A stretch of DNA of 64,000 nucleotides. It comes from Carallia brachiata (taxonomy: Eukaryota; Streptophyta; Magnoliopsida; Malpighiales; Rhizophoraceae). The number at the start of each line of letters is the position of its first letter. Position 1 is the first letter of the stretch. A model generated the notes under the pieces. The model saw nothing but the letters and a program-made list of their open reading frames with translations, did not search any database and was not told the origin of the DNA. Positions 22,973 to 35,843 of this stretch are shown piece after piece. Location of the stretch: contig JADCRB010000060.1 in assembly GCA_021464245.1 (NCBI GenBank), forward strand, positions 28,449 through 92,448, in the 5' to 3' direction. The position numbers and the translations under genes are program-made.

Positions 22973-25734
22973 CTAGTGTGTTGTCTTGTGTATATCCAAA
23001 AGAGGTCAATAAAAACGGATGCACGTCATTTTGGTGCAACCGTCCTCATCCATACAAGACGTGGCAGATTATGTTGCTCTACGCATGGCTTGGAACTTGC
23101 TTTAATTCGATGGCTATTGGCTAAGGTCCACTGCCCATAGCAGAACTACAAGTTTTTTTTTTTTTTTTTCTCTGTCAGAGGAACATGGCTGGTGATATAA
23201 CTTATACAAACTAATGGCCAGGAAGCTTCCACATATTCCTGAAGACCCAGTATTAAAAGTTAAAACGACCAATTGAAGCCAAAATTATAATTTTGAGTTG
23301 AATTCTTGTGAACCAAGGATATTCTCAATTACCCTTTTTTAATTCAGGACAATTTTTCCATCAATGATATGCGAGGACCACTTTAATTTAGTTTGAACGT
23401 TCTTAATGCAAAATCATCTATAATTTTTACTCTGTTTGGCAAACACCATCTCATGTTAGACAATAAATTGTTATTGTTATTGCTATTGCAATAAATATTA
23501 AAAACATTTGCAAAATTGTTGTCCGAACTCTCAAAATTTGTTATCTTGACACTAAAGCGACAATTTTTACTGCCATGATCTTAACAATTTTTTTAAATGG
23601 CGTTACGGCTTATGGTCATGACCGTCCAAAGATATACGCATATGGAGAGTATTTGATCCTGAGGATCGTTGTCAGCGTAATAAAAAGAAAAAAAAAAAAG
23701 GAAAATCAGCATCATATATATATATATAATATATGCAAATTTTTGAAAAATTAAGCCGATTAAATTACGCCAACCATCGCAGTCATTATTAGGACCATCT
23801 CTGGTAAGTGAGGGCTTATTTTACATCACGTGGTATGTCAATTTTTTTTTTTGTGTGTTTTTGTACACATCACTAGGTATGTCATTCTTGGACTTGAAAA
23901 AACAAAAGAATTGTATTCAGCGGTCAGCATTGGACCTGATCAGAAAATGAGGGCAAGAAATGATTGCCACAACAAGTACAGTTTTATACACAGCCTGCCG
24001 CCTACAGCAGGAGCTAAGGAATAGATCAATTATTTTTGCGTCTATCTAGTTCTAAAACACGATCTGCGCTGAACGGCCACCGGCGCAGTCCAGGATGTGT
24101 GAACCATATATGAGTCGGATCAAGTTATTGCATTTTGTTTAGTACGCAACGATAAATATGAAGTTTGCATATGAAAATTTAAATTGTTTAATTATAAAAA
24201 ATTTATTAAATTAAAAAAATATAAATAAATTATCAAATTAACTACGTAATTTTTTTTAATTGTAAATTAGATTTTTGCATCCTTTTTATTAATGCAAGAT
24301 GGGTACTCTTAACATCCCAAAATCGTCTTTAAAATAAAGGAAAAAGGTATATAAGTACGTAATAATAAATACAAAATTAATACGTAAGTTTTAGATTTTT
24401 AGATTATGAAAATCTATTAAATTTTTTTGAAAAAAAAGATAAAACTTTGCATTAGTATACCGTAGATTATAAGCATGCCTACATAATGGTACCCATAAAA
24501 TAAAATTGCTCAAGAAACCTAGCTCAAGACTTATTAAATGTGCTATTATTTGTTTATTTATTTTTTTCTAGGTTCATATATATAGTTAGAGAAAAAGTTA
24601 ATAAGCATAAAAATTTATCATACGAATTGGTCATAATTATTTTTTTATTATATATTTTGTTATTATAATTATACAAAATATATTAGTTATTGAAATATAA
24701 CTACAGTATAACAACTTTTTGTGTAAATCCTTGTAATGAAACCCAATTAGTTATATGCTCTAATGGTCAGTGAGAAAAGTTTTCTAGCCTTTGTTGAATG
24801 TTTTTTATCTCTCGCCATTGCCTTTTTTTTTTTTTTCCATAGGAAATGAAATGATAACCCATTATCAACGTTTTCGCTAATTGAGTAAAAAAAAAACTAG
24901 TAATTCATGCTCTGATGCCTAAGAGCATTCCTTCCTACTTTAATTGCTTGATATAAACAATATTTAGTTATTTATGACAATTCAAGTATTAGATCAAGTA
25001 GTCACTGATTAGTTTTATTGATTAAAATTGTAGTCGAAAATTTAACTTTTACCGCACTTCTCTTCATTTTTTCTTATATAAATTTAACTCTCTAATGTAC
25101 ACCTTACAAAGAAGGGGTGAAGAATCCATCATCATCCACGAAGGCGGATTACAGGTGGTAGGTGAGTCTGATCTTTAAACCGGCCTCGTTGCGTGTTGTA
25201 GCTGACTTAACTGGGCCACACCATAATCGCATCCGACTAAGGCCAGCAAAGTGGCAATTTCTATTTTCAACCAAGCCAAAGATTATTCAAGCCTATAAAA
25301 ATACACATAACACACACATATAGCGATCTTTGAGCTCGTTCATGAAATTCATTTATTTAATAATAATGTCAAAAAGGACCCCTTGACCAAATTGTGTCAT
25401 CACCCAAGATGTTAAACAACGTGTTTTATTATTAGTTTCAGTGATTATAATCAACTCTGAGAAAGTCTAAAGAGGAAACAAGGGACGCCAAATTCAAACC
25501 TTCCAACTTCCTACATCCTTGTATCCTTCGAAATTCTATGATCTATCCTTCAAGAATCAAGAAAAACATGGCTCTGTGGTTTTCAAAGTTTGAAGCACGT
25601 ACGTTATTGTCTACCTAAACCAGATGCGTCACCACGCTCCACATGGTTATTTTTATTTTGCAAAAATATGTGTAACAAAAAATTAAAAATTAACCACTTA
25701 AAATAATACTCTAATAATAGTTTGACGCCCTCAT
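22973..25734. other. AT-rich spacer
   Basis: Contains a T-run near 23155-23170, a short (TA)n at 23717-23732 and degenerate AT-rich tracts. Short open frames (for example 23830-24024) have no recognisable product. Confidence 0.5.
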
Positions 25735-25810
25735 TAATTATTAACTCAGGTTCGAGGAGGTTTTAACCTCCTCAATTATTAACTCAGGTTTGAGGAGGCT
25801 TTAACCTCCA
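25735..25810. repeat. Two 38-bp tandem units with internal dyad
   Basis: AATTATTAACTCAGGTT plus a GAGGAGGTTTTAACCTCCTC palindrome, repeated once with three or so changes. Each unit could form a 7-9 bp stem hairpin. Function unknown. Confidence 0.8.
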
Positions 25811-26449
25811 TAATTATCTAATTTGAATGTGACCCGCATGTCTTTAATTTTAGACTCGTTAACATTGTTAGATTAGCTTGAAGAAACTCATTCAGGTTCA
25901 ATAGTGTTTGAGTGATGAGTTCCTTTCCACGGATTGGGTTGAATGGAGCAAAACAAATGAGAAATACTCTGATCTCAACCCGCAGATCTGATAACCGATA
26001 TATTGGTAATGAATTTTTTTTGTTGATCAAAAAAAAGTTTTGTTTTGACCAATAATATAGCTGTTACGAACTGATAGTATATTGAATTTATGTAACAAAA
26101 ATATACATGAACACAAAAAATTATAAGAAGGTAATTGATCAATTGATTTGTATAATTATACGATTAATATTTATAACAAAAATAAGTATATTTTTTATCG
26201 ATTTATTATTGTAAACAGTAATTATTTGATTGTATAAAATAATCAATCTATTTAATTATAATTGTTTCTCATCTGTCCTTTTATATATGTCTATGTAATT
26301 AGACTTTTTATGTAAAACCTTTAATACCAACAAAATAAACACAATTAATAATTACTAAAAATACTTGTTACCTAATCTTTCTTCCCATCAAAATGGATAA
26401 TTTTTTTTTGTTATTATGAATTAATTAAAGTTGAGAAAAAAATAGATAA

Positions 26450-26590
26450 CTCAATAATAATTGAGGGTGATTAGAGATAGTAACCCTTAACTGAGAGAGA
26501 TATGAGATTCACATCTCATATTTCTTTCTCACCTTTTCTATCCCTTAATCGTTGGGCTATCAGCTCTAAAGAAAAAAAAAAAAAAAGGTT
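26450..26590 (-). mobile_element. Possible tRNA-derived SINE fragment
   Basis: On the minus strand, AGCTGATAGCCCAACGATTA resembles a box A and GAGATGTGAATCTC a box B, within about 60 bp. No target duplication identified. Confidence 0.3.
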
Positions 26591-26754
26591 GGGAAGAAAC
26601 TGTGTAACCTAATATGTCGCAAAACACCATTCAATGTTGCAACCAGGAAAGTTATATTTCGCGACAGAAAAAATTGTCAACTAGTTAGTTAAATACATTT
26701 TGAGAGAACTGAATTATATATAGGGCAATAAAAGAAATCGTTCTCTTAAACTTA

Positions 26755-27185
26755 AGCTGAAGCGGCCCAAATAGTTCAATTTAACCGTTTTGAAATCCAG
26801 TGTGACCCAAAAATTATTAATTTGAAAAGTTAATAACTCATAAACAAAATCCCGAATATTCTGAAACTAAAATAACTTGAAACAAAAATAACCAGAAATT
26901 AGAACGATTTGAAATACGATTGGCTATGAACTTGATTAACCCAAAATCTAAATAATTTCAATCCATAAAATCTAAGTAATCTGAATTTGAAAATTCAAAA
27001 TACCTGAAATTTAATATATTCAATGTATTAGATATCCAATTAACTTAAAATTTGAATGATTTGAGATCTTGTAAACTTAAAACTCGATAAAAGTAAAATC
27101 TAAAATTCTTAAAATGTGAATAACTCAATATTTGATGAACTCGAGATTCAGTAAACCATGATATAAAATACTCGAGAACGGATCT
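26755..27185. repeat. Degenerate short-period repeat (GAAAT/TTGAATAA/ACTCGA units)
   Basis: Words such as AACTTGAAAC, AATCTGAATTTG, AACTCGATAA and AATTTGAATGATTTGAGA recur every 10-20 bp, as in strongly diverged minisatellite-like arrays of plants. No gene is present. Confidence 0.45.
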
Positions 27186-27299
27186 TAGATATAAAAAAAT
27201 TGCAAATAAAATCCTACCCGACCCTGCACGTCTATCACAGCATCTGGATTATATGGAGGGAGAATACAATAAAAGATATTGTAGAGAAAATATGGATTA

Positions 27300-27790
27300 T
27301 ACGAAATGTTCAGACTGAGACCATCGCGCTTCGGCATAATGGGCAGCTATAAGGTGGGTGCATGTCTCAGGGCTGTAAAAGAAGAAGGCCCAATGTTTGG
27401 GCCCTCTCAAGTCCGTTATTGTTCAAAACCATGTTTTACTTCATTTCATCTAATTATACTGTTAACATTTCGTGGGTGGATTCGCTCTTCCCCGGCATGG
27501 GTTTCAGCCGCCGGTGGCGGTGGCGGATCTGGATCTTTCAATCTCCAGATTGCTGCTTCTTCTTCCCTGCAGGCCTATCTTTCACCCGGGTCAGGGTCTG
27601 GGCTTCATTAGGCCGCCTGGTTGCGGTGGAGTATATGGGCCGTCTGTTTCAGATGGTGGGTTGTGCCTTGTTGGGCTCTGCGATTGGGTTATTTCCCCTT
27701 GTAATTGTAGCATGGGCTCTTTGTTGAGTCGGCTCCTTTTGTAATATAACTTTGTCCATTATGTAATGAAATATATTTTTTGTGTTCAAA
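27300..27790 (+). other. GC-richer insert, possibly a retroposon 3' fragment
   Basis: Sharply more GC-rich than both flanks, with overlapping open frames of about 90-120 codons in all three forward frames that show no domain. The end, TTTTGTAATATAACTTTGTC followed by TAATGAAATATA, resembles the 3' tail of plant LINE-type elements. No target duplication or reverse transcriptase is visible, so this is only a suggestion. Confidence 0.3.
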
Positions 27791-29300
27791 AGAAAAACTC
27801 CGCCTGCTCCATACTCCACAGGCTCCACTCCCCTTAAATGTCTAAATATAAGTTTCTAGCCACTAGATTACAGACAATGTAATTTTAAGTTTCAAGGAAG
27901 AATATTTAAAAAAAAAAAAAAAAACCAGAAGTATGACATGACGACTAATTAATTAGCAATAAACGCATGTGCATGCGGGCCTTCCATTTAAGTATCATAT
28001 TGAGTATTAGTACTAGACTCACACATAGATGAATCATACATGTTAAGAAATGCATCCCTGCTTGTATTTTACTTAAAAGAAAAAATAATAATTAAATTTT
28101 AAGTATCTTTTTTCTTTTTAAGAAAAAAATAATTTTTTTCTTCTCTAAAAAAATAAAAGAAGGAATTTAGGAGTCATTTTTTTTTTTCCTTTTTTAAGCG
28201 ATGTTTTCCTTTCTTTCTTTCATTTTCATCAATTACACATAATTGATTGTGCGGATTTTAAAATATGTGAATAATCGTTAATATGAATTAAGTAAAATGC
28301 AATAGGTGTTTGATTCTCTAACTATAACTAAGGCAATTGATAATATGAGAATAAACTAATATTTATAAAAATTTAAATCTTAATTTCATAAAAGTTTGAA
28401 ATTAGTGTGAGATAATATTGAACTAAACTAAAAAACTTAGAAGCAATAACAATATATGATACTAAATTCTTTTATTTTTTATAATAATTAATTAGCTAAA
28501 TAGAATTATACTTGACTAAAGTCTTCTAATATTCTTCGAATTGAAGAAGGAATGATCCAATTAATATAGAAGTCTTTTAATGTCTCTAAAACTAAGCAAG
28601 CGTAGTGACATAAGTAATATTAATGATATAACAAAACGAAAATAGCTGAGTTTTCTCTCAACTTTCACAATACATACTTACCCACATATCAATCATATAG
28701 AATATTAGATAAACATTGTTTGTCCTGCAGCATGGAATGTTTTGCAGACTTTCGAAAGGGAAATAGCGTCTAATAATTAAGAGCATTGACATGTACATCC
28801 CAAAGATTTTCCTTCTTCTTTTTTTTTTTTTTTTCTCTGTTTGGGTACATCCCAAGTTCAAACGTCAAATTATGAATTTATGATGCAAAATTACATTTGT
28901 TCCATAATATTATTATTATTATCTTTTTTTACCACTGAGAATTGAATAAGTGGATACAAACAAACGGAAGTACTCGCTTGCCCAATTCTCAAAGTCATAA
29001 ACTCAAACACTAAACTAAAACAAAAACAAAAAAAAAAAAACACGAACTTGCTCGCAACCGAATGATTGAAAAATTTGTTAGCATCACAACTTAATGTGAA
29101 CCCCATCATTATCGTTCAATTGAGAAAATTGTACATATATTAATCATTCCTTAATTAGGAGAAATATAAAAGAAAATTAACAATTGATATAGGAGTCTTC
29201 CCGCCGGGGCCTTGACTTTTTGAACTTGCCACAATTATAAAACGGACAAGTTCTTCTTTAAATGCCCTAACCTTAAGAGCCGTAGTCTCAATCATAATAA
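27791..29300. other. AT-rich spacer upstream of the SET-domain gene
   Basis: A/T homopolymer runs (27908-27925, 28176-28190, 28815-28833, 29027-29040) and no recognisable gene. The last 100 bases may be promoter of the following gene. Confidence 0.45.
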
Positions 29301-29403
29301 GTTACTTCTTCGCCCGTTTGGCTGCTCTGCGCACCGTGCAAATCTCTCGGACCGGTGATCAGCCGCTCATCACCACCCGAGCTTCCTCTTTCTCCCTTCA
29401 TTG
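29301..29403 (+). other. Probable 5' untranslated exon of the SET-domain gene
   Basis: A GC-richer, pyrimidine-rich stretch ends at a good donor (TTCATTG/GTAATT at 29404) and precedes 1.3 kb of AT-rich intron-like sequence. It has no long ORF. Inferred from composition and the donor only. Confidence 0.4.
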
Positions 29404-30670
29404 GTAATTTTCTCTTTTGAAATCCTCCCTTTGTTACGCCAAAATTCTACTCATCATCATCAATAGGCTATGCGATGATTTTGGGAAAACATGCAGCGAA
29501 TATTTATTTTTCTTTTTCCTTTTCTTTTTCCATAGCTTCATGATTATTGTTATCATTATTATTTTAATTTTGTTGCTCGCTTTATAATCTTCGAGTTAAT
29601 CGCCTCAATTTTGATTTTTTTTTGGCTATTTTATTGTGCTGAAGGGAAGGTCGGCGTTGCTGATCAGATACTAAATCAGAAGATTTTTCTAGTCAAAGCG
29701 AACCGTTAATTTTACCTTACAAAATCAATCTGGTAATTTTCTATATTGACGAAATTCAATATAGAGAAAGAGAGGCTTTTAATTTTTGGCAAGCCATAAA
29801 GAATCTCACAATCTTTCTTCTCAGAAAAACTAAATTTGATGGCTTGGTTATTGAAAGCGTTACTGAGATTGAACTCTAGCTACATGGTTAATGTATGTAC
29901 GCTCCCGTGATTTCCAAAAGGAAAAGATGCTTCTTGTTCAATTAAAGATGCTGTTATATAAAGAATAATTAACCGATTATCGCGGCAATTAAAACTCGAT
30001 TCAAACAATAGTTGGATTTTTTAAGTGGACAAGTGCTATAAAATTTTAGAAAAGAACAAGCTACATATTTTTATTTTGAATTAAGCACACTATGTATAAA
30101 AAGGTAAATCAAGTATTGTTGGGTGATTGTTAATCAATACAATAGTCACCATTGAACTCAACCTGGAAGGCTTTGTGTGAGCTTGGACTTCCCTTGGATG
30201 GGCTTGACATGGATTCCTAAAATTTTCAGCTATATATATCCACAGGTTGTTGATCAGTAAGCTGAGCAATATCTTTCCGGATTTTATTTTTTGAAGTGTC
30301 ACATAAGAGCGGGGTGGGCATGGGGCAGCCCAAAGTAACCGTGGCTCAGGTGACACTTTTTCCTTTCCTTCCAGATATTTTTCTTTTCTGATTTCTTTGC
30401 ATGTCTATTAATGTCTTTTGCATGCTTGTCCATGAGTAGTACTTAGCAATATTTCTAATTGGTATATAAGAAACTGCCAACGGGAACTGAGTGTACTTTC
30501 TTTTGCAAACGTTTTGTTTTGATAATTAAATTGCAATTGTATTAATCAAAGACAAAGAAAGAGTGATGTACAATACAAGAATCACGCAAAAGCAGGGTGA
30601 TCTTTAGTTTGCAATAGTACACCTTGGCACTGCTCTGCACTTTGTCTTGCACCTTTGAACATTTGGTACA

Positions 30671-33600
30671 ATGGCTGTGATAGAGTAAGTCCACCAATTC
30701 CTTGTTTAATTTTAATGCTTAGTTTGTCTTGGGATCCAATGTGTCCTGGATTTTATTGTGTTTAATTGCACAGTAATTCAGTATGTCCACTTGTTTTCCT
30801 AAGACTATATTTCTTTGTTGCACATGTGTCATTTTGTTCAGCTTGCTTGCTACTTAAAAGTTTAGTCTACTTGTTTTAGATTCTTTTGGAGCTAGGAAGA
30901 GTGAAAGTTTCCGATTTACCAGGGTATGATTTTCCATGAAGCTATTATGTGAATATCACACAACTCATCTGCATCTTATATATGTCATGCACAACTGACA
31001 GTAGTAATTTTCATTGTTATATTTTGAAGCTTCGTGTGCGATGACCTATCTCGCGGTGTAGAAGATAAACCAATTCTTGTCACCAACGTTGTTGATAATG
31101 CTACTGTTGTACCTCCAGGCAAGTTTACCAAGCTTCTAATGAGAAGGAAATAGAGTCTAAATGAAGTACTTATGTGTTACTCTACTGCCTTCTAGAAACA
31201 AACATTTCAATGCATCAAACAGCTTTTTGAACAATCAAAGCCTTTTCTTGGGAGGGTATAGGCTTTAGCACAAGTTCAGAACCATGCATTTATTGTTTTC
31301 TTTTAACAACTAAGTACCTGCCAGGTCCACACCAAGTTGTACCCACCCCTTCTTTATACATGTAACATTGTTTTAGCTAAGTTTTGACCTGTTTCCATCA
31401 TTGTCATTTGGTTTTCCATGTTGATGCAACTGGTCATTATATTAATTTTTAACATGTTATGTTCTTACCTGATCGGATTTAAGATTAGACTCAACAAACA
31501 AATTTAGTTTCTTACTAAAGAACTGAAAATATTGTCAGATTCTCCACTTAACAGTTCGCCTCAAAAAGCAGAAAATTTTCAATAATCAAATTCAGTACTG
31601 AGGAAATCTGCAATTTCCATTTATTTTATCTTATGTTGTCTGGTGTTCTTTACTCTTTCATTATTCCATATTTTTGTAGGTCTTTTGTCGTACATTGATC
31701 TGTGCTGAATGATTGCCTATTTCTCCATATCTATAATTGTGTTGACTGAGAAAACCTAACTCTTGTAGGTTTCAAATATATAAAATCTGTCCTAGTCGCA
31801 GAAAATGTGATCCTTCCCCCAAATGCAAGTGGGTGCCAATGCACAGGAAGATGTACTCATCCAAAGTTTTGCTCCTGTGCTCGACTCAATGGCTCCAAGT
31901 TCCCATACGTTCGCCGTAAGGGTGGCAGGTGTGGCAGGTAAGGCTTGAGTTATGGGCCTAATTCTGATCTCATTTTGTTTTCTTTGTTCGAGTGGTGCAC
32001 AGAATTGCTGGGCCAACACATAATCCTGCTGTTTTAGGTCCAAATTTTTTTTGGTCCTGCCAATAGACCTGCTGTTTATGTTTAGCCCTTGCCCTTGCAT
32101 AGCCCCCTTTTATAAGCGACACATTTTATTGTATTCCTGTTTGTTAGGAAAGTTAGTGCACATGATGTTTCTGTACGTAGTAACTTGTACAGTTAAAACA
32201 GAAACTTGAGTTATTTCTAATTCCTTCGACCCCAAAATTTGGAGGACTGTAATTAGGTAACTAGTAAATCATGGCATTATTTAGATTTTTTTTTTTTCTG
32301 TTTGCCGATATTTGAAAGTAGATATCTTGAAATTACTAACATTTTAACTAGAAAATCTCGTGTTAGATTTTTATATCTAATTGCTTTCCCTGTCCATCCT
32401 TTTTTCCCTCGGTGTTGTTTTCTGCCTTGGTTTAATTTTCTTAGTATTTCTAATTTTGAAGACTGGTTGTAGTTTACGTCACGGCATTGTTTTTCCTTTT
32501 CTGTTTTCCTTGTAGTTTGAAAAAGCCAAGGGATGTGGTGTATGAATGTGGTCCAGAATGTGGCTGCGGACCTGATTGCATTAACCGTGTATCACAGCAA
32601 GGATTGAAGTACCGACTTGAGGTAACTTTGCCTCACAATTAAAAAGTGTTCTTTGCTTGTTTTTCAAAAAGATAAGCTCTTTTTATTTGACGGGAAGATT
32701 TCCCTTTCAACAGGTTTATCGAACGGAGAGAAAAGGATGGGCTGTTCGATCTTGGGACTTTATTCCTTCTGGTGCTCCAGTGTGCGAGTACACTGGAATT
32801 CTTAGGACAAACAGGGATTTGGATAATGTCTCCGAAAATGACTACATATTTGACATTGATTGCTTGCACACTATGCAAGGCCTAGGAAGAAGAGAGGTAC
32901 GTACTAGTAGAATCAGGAAGAAAAGACATAATTTTTCATTGCTTTCTAATTGCTCTGCTTTGCTACACAATACTGTCGTTCCTCATTTATTACCCATTCG
33001 TAAATTCTCTTCTGCTGACTATGTACCATTTGTCCAGATCCTCCTTTCAGCTTCTTTAAATTGTTTTACTATTCATTGATCAAAGCCATTCCTTCCTTTA
33101 CAGAGGCGACAAAGTTATGCAGCTCTACGTGCTAATGAAGGAGAGGAGGAAGTGGATGACAGCGAGTCTGAGTTCTGCATAGATGCCGGTTCTTGTGGCA
33201 ATGTTGCCAGATTTATCAACCATAGCTGCGAGCCAAACTTATTTGTTCAGTGTATTCTAAGCTCCCACCATGATGCCAGAGTTGCTCGGGTTGTGCTGTT
33301 TGCTGCCAATAACATTCCTCCTCTAGAGGTACATCCCCTACTTGTATATCTTCCTTTCCATTTGGGAATTTCTTGTGATTCCTATGTTGCTTCTCGTCAT
33401 CCTGTATATACTTTGGGATATTCTAGTTCGACTTTTTTAAGGAAATCATGTTAACTCAAACCAAATGTGAGGAAAAAGTAAATAAGCAGGGTTCAATTAA
33501 AAAGGACTTTATTCAGCGAGACATTAAAAAGGACTTTATTCAGCGAGACATAAAAATGAGGGTTTGCTACACTCACAAAAGAGTGAATAAATATATCAAG

Positions 33601-34099
33601 CACATTTTCTTTTTATATTTTGTACATGCAGGCGTGTGTCTTAGGTTTTTTTTTTTTGTTTTTAATATAAACAGAAAATTTAAGGGGACATGCATGAATA
33701 GAAGTGCGGTAGATACGCAGTGATCTGAATTATTAGAATAAAAAAATATATTGAATTTTGAAAAATTAAAAAACAAATAAACTGTTTGATATTATTAGAT
33801 TAACTGCGTGCTTTCTACGTGTCTATTCATACGTGTCTACTCATAAGTGTTTGTTTAGTCAACCTCCGATATTAATGTGTCAGTCTATCAGACGATTGAG
33901 ATCAGCGCCAATTGTTAACTGTTTGCTTCGCTTGACTTGCATATATATATTATTCTTGTAATGGTGTTTTGTTTTGGGTTAACAGGAGCTTACATATGAC
34001 TATGGTTATGCTATTAATAGTGTTATCGGTCCTGATGGGAAAATAAAAGAGATGCTGTGCCTCTGTGGCACAGCCGAGTGTCGCAAACGTCTGTACTAG
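30671..34099 (+). CDS. SUVH4/KRYPTONITE-like histone H3K9 methyltransferase, catalytic half only
   Basis: Exons read as 30671-30684 (inferred start), 31030-31118, 31769-31937, 32516-32621, 32714-32896, 33104-33328 and 33986-34099. The sum is 900 nt, 299 residues plus TAG, open throughout. Domains in order: pre-SET with its zinc cysteines (GCQCTGRCTHPKFCSC, then YECGPECGCGPDCINR); SET with GWAVRSWDF, FINHSCEPNLFVQC and ELTYDYGY; and post-SET (CLCGTAECRKRLY). Catalytic and zinc residues look intact. SUVH4 proteins write H3K9me2 in heterochromatin and support CMT3 non-CG methylation. Full family members are over 600 residues with an SRA domain upstream; none is visible between 29300 and 31030, so this is a 5'-truncated paralogue or a SET-only gene. 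The first intron after FVCDD begins with GC, not GT. The ATG is a guess from phase; a 28-nt exon at 30896-30923 is an alternative. Confidence 0.85.
33499..33552. repeat. Two 27-bp tandem units in the last intron of the SET gene
   Basis: AAAAAGGACTTTATTCAGCG plus AGACATT, repeated almost exactly. Confidence 0.85.
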
Positions 34100-34379
34100 G
34101 CAGCTGAATGTTTCCAAGCACCACATTGGAGCTGAACAATACAAAGTTAGACTATTAATCTTCTCCCTGAAAGAATAATAGCCCTCGGAATATAGACATC
34201 TCATGCTACATTCAAATTATGGGGGTTTTTTTATTATGCGTAATAAGAACCTCGAGGGATTTATCACAAATATAATCGGAAATGTTTGGGCACCTGCGCA
34301 CAAGCTTCAACAGGAGTACCCGAAAAAGGAATTATAAGGAATTGTGCAGCATCGTATACCATTCACGTAGTGTTTTTTA
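34100..34379. other. 3' flank of the SET-domain gene
   Basis: Probable 3' UTR followed directly by the Mutator-like insertion. Its last nine bases are the insertion's target duplication. Confidence 0.6.
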
Positions 34380-35242
34380 GGATAAACATCGAAATAATCT
34401 TAAATCTTTTAAGATTTTTTTAATGTAATCCTATATCTTTTTATGTTTTCATATCAGTCCTATAATTATGGTTTTAGTTATAATTAAGTCCTATCTAAAC
34501 GGAATTAGTTACTCAGTCTGTTATAAATCGTATTTGACCTCAAGAAATACATAAATAAAATTTTAAAAAGACAAATACGTCATATTTTAAAAAAGAAATC
34601 CTCATTTTTTTTTAAAAAATTGACGACAGATGCACGATTCAAATCCCTCAGAATCAAACTTAACTTTCTAGAATCAATTCATGTTCAACTTTTTTAGAAT
34701 CAAATTAAAATATCTTTAAACTTATTCTAAACATGTCTAACACAACTTTTTATTGCATTAGACATGAGTGTTCGATTTTTTTAAAATTTTTTTGTTTGAT
34801 GCTTGTGATTACCTCTTTCGACGTCCACTCGCGAGTTCCACTTTTCTGCATTAAAACATTATCACTGACACAACAAATGAAAGGAAAGCTTCAGTCTTTG
34901 GGTTGTTTTCAAGTTAGGAGCAGAAGAAATTTACTTCATGGTTGACAATTTAAGTTCTTTTTTGGACTGTGGGATTTCAATGGGGGTATATGGGGAGGAA
35001 ACGAGGAAAAAAAAATCACGAGAGTTTTCTTTTTTAAAAAATTACGTAGTTTTTTTTTTAAAATTATATTATGTATGTCCCGCAGTCAAATACTGTTTAT
35101 AACGCGTTGACTAACGATTTTGTTTGGATAGGACTTAATCATAATTAAAACCATAGTTATAGGACTAATATGAAAATATAAAACCATATAGGACTATATT
35201 GAAAAAATCTTAAAAAATTTAGGACTATTTTGATGTTTATCC
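34380..35242. mobile_element. Non-autonomous Mutator-like element (863 bp)
   Basis: Terminal inverted repeats of about 165 bp at roughly 75-80 percent identity by eye: left begins GGATAAACATCGAAATAATC; right, reverse-complemented, begins GGATAAACATCAAAATAGTC. The flanks are TGTTTTTTA (34371-34379) and TGTTTTTTT (35243-35251), a 9-bp target duplication with one change. Long TIRs plus 9-bp duplications are diagnostic of MULEs. The interior has no transposase. It lies about 280 bp after the SET gene's stop codon. Confidence 0.85.
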
Positions 35243-35251
35243 TGTTTTTTT

Positions 35252-35802
35252 TTTGGTAAAATTGCTATCAGACTTCATTTGCACAAATCTAATATATTAT
35301 AAAATGTTTCATTTATAAACAAAATTTTCAAATAAAGTTTATAAATGCATTTGATATATCAAATTATATTTGTTATATGATAATGGGTATTACGAAATAT
35401 ACATCTTTTCAGAAGTAAATTCTCTTTTCTATACAGATTAATTACGTACATTGTCCGGGCTTATATTAATTGTAACTATAGCGTGAAGTACGTGGTTTAT
35501 GAAGAGGTAGGGATATATGCGATCTTATGTCAGTATGTGAACATGAGCAAATTAATGCATTTTAATAATATTTCGCCCTTCTCTTCAAATACCATGCTAC
35601 TATGTAACGCATTAGAGTTTAACATGCACAGTTAACGCATTGTATTTCTTTGAGAGTCAAATTAAATAGTCACAAGAAGAGTAAGATATGCGAAGTTCAT
35701 ATTTGCAATCGACATTTTTTAAGAAACCAAACATTTTTTTCTGCAACAAAAAATAAAAACACTTTTTTATCTTTTTTTTGTTGCCAAAAAAATGTTTAAT
35801 TG

Positions 35803-35843
<41 letters not shown>

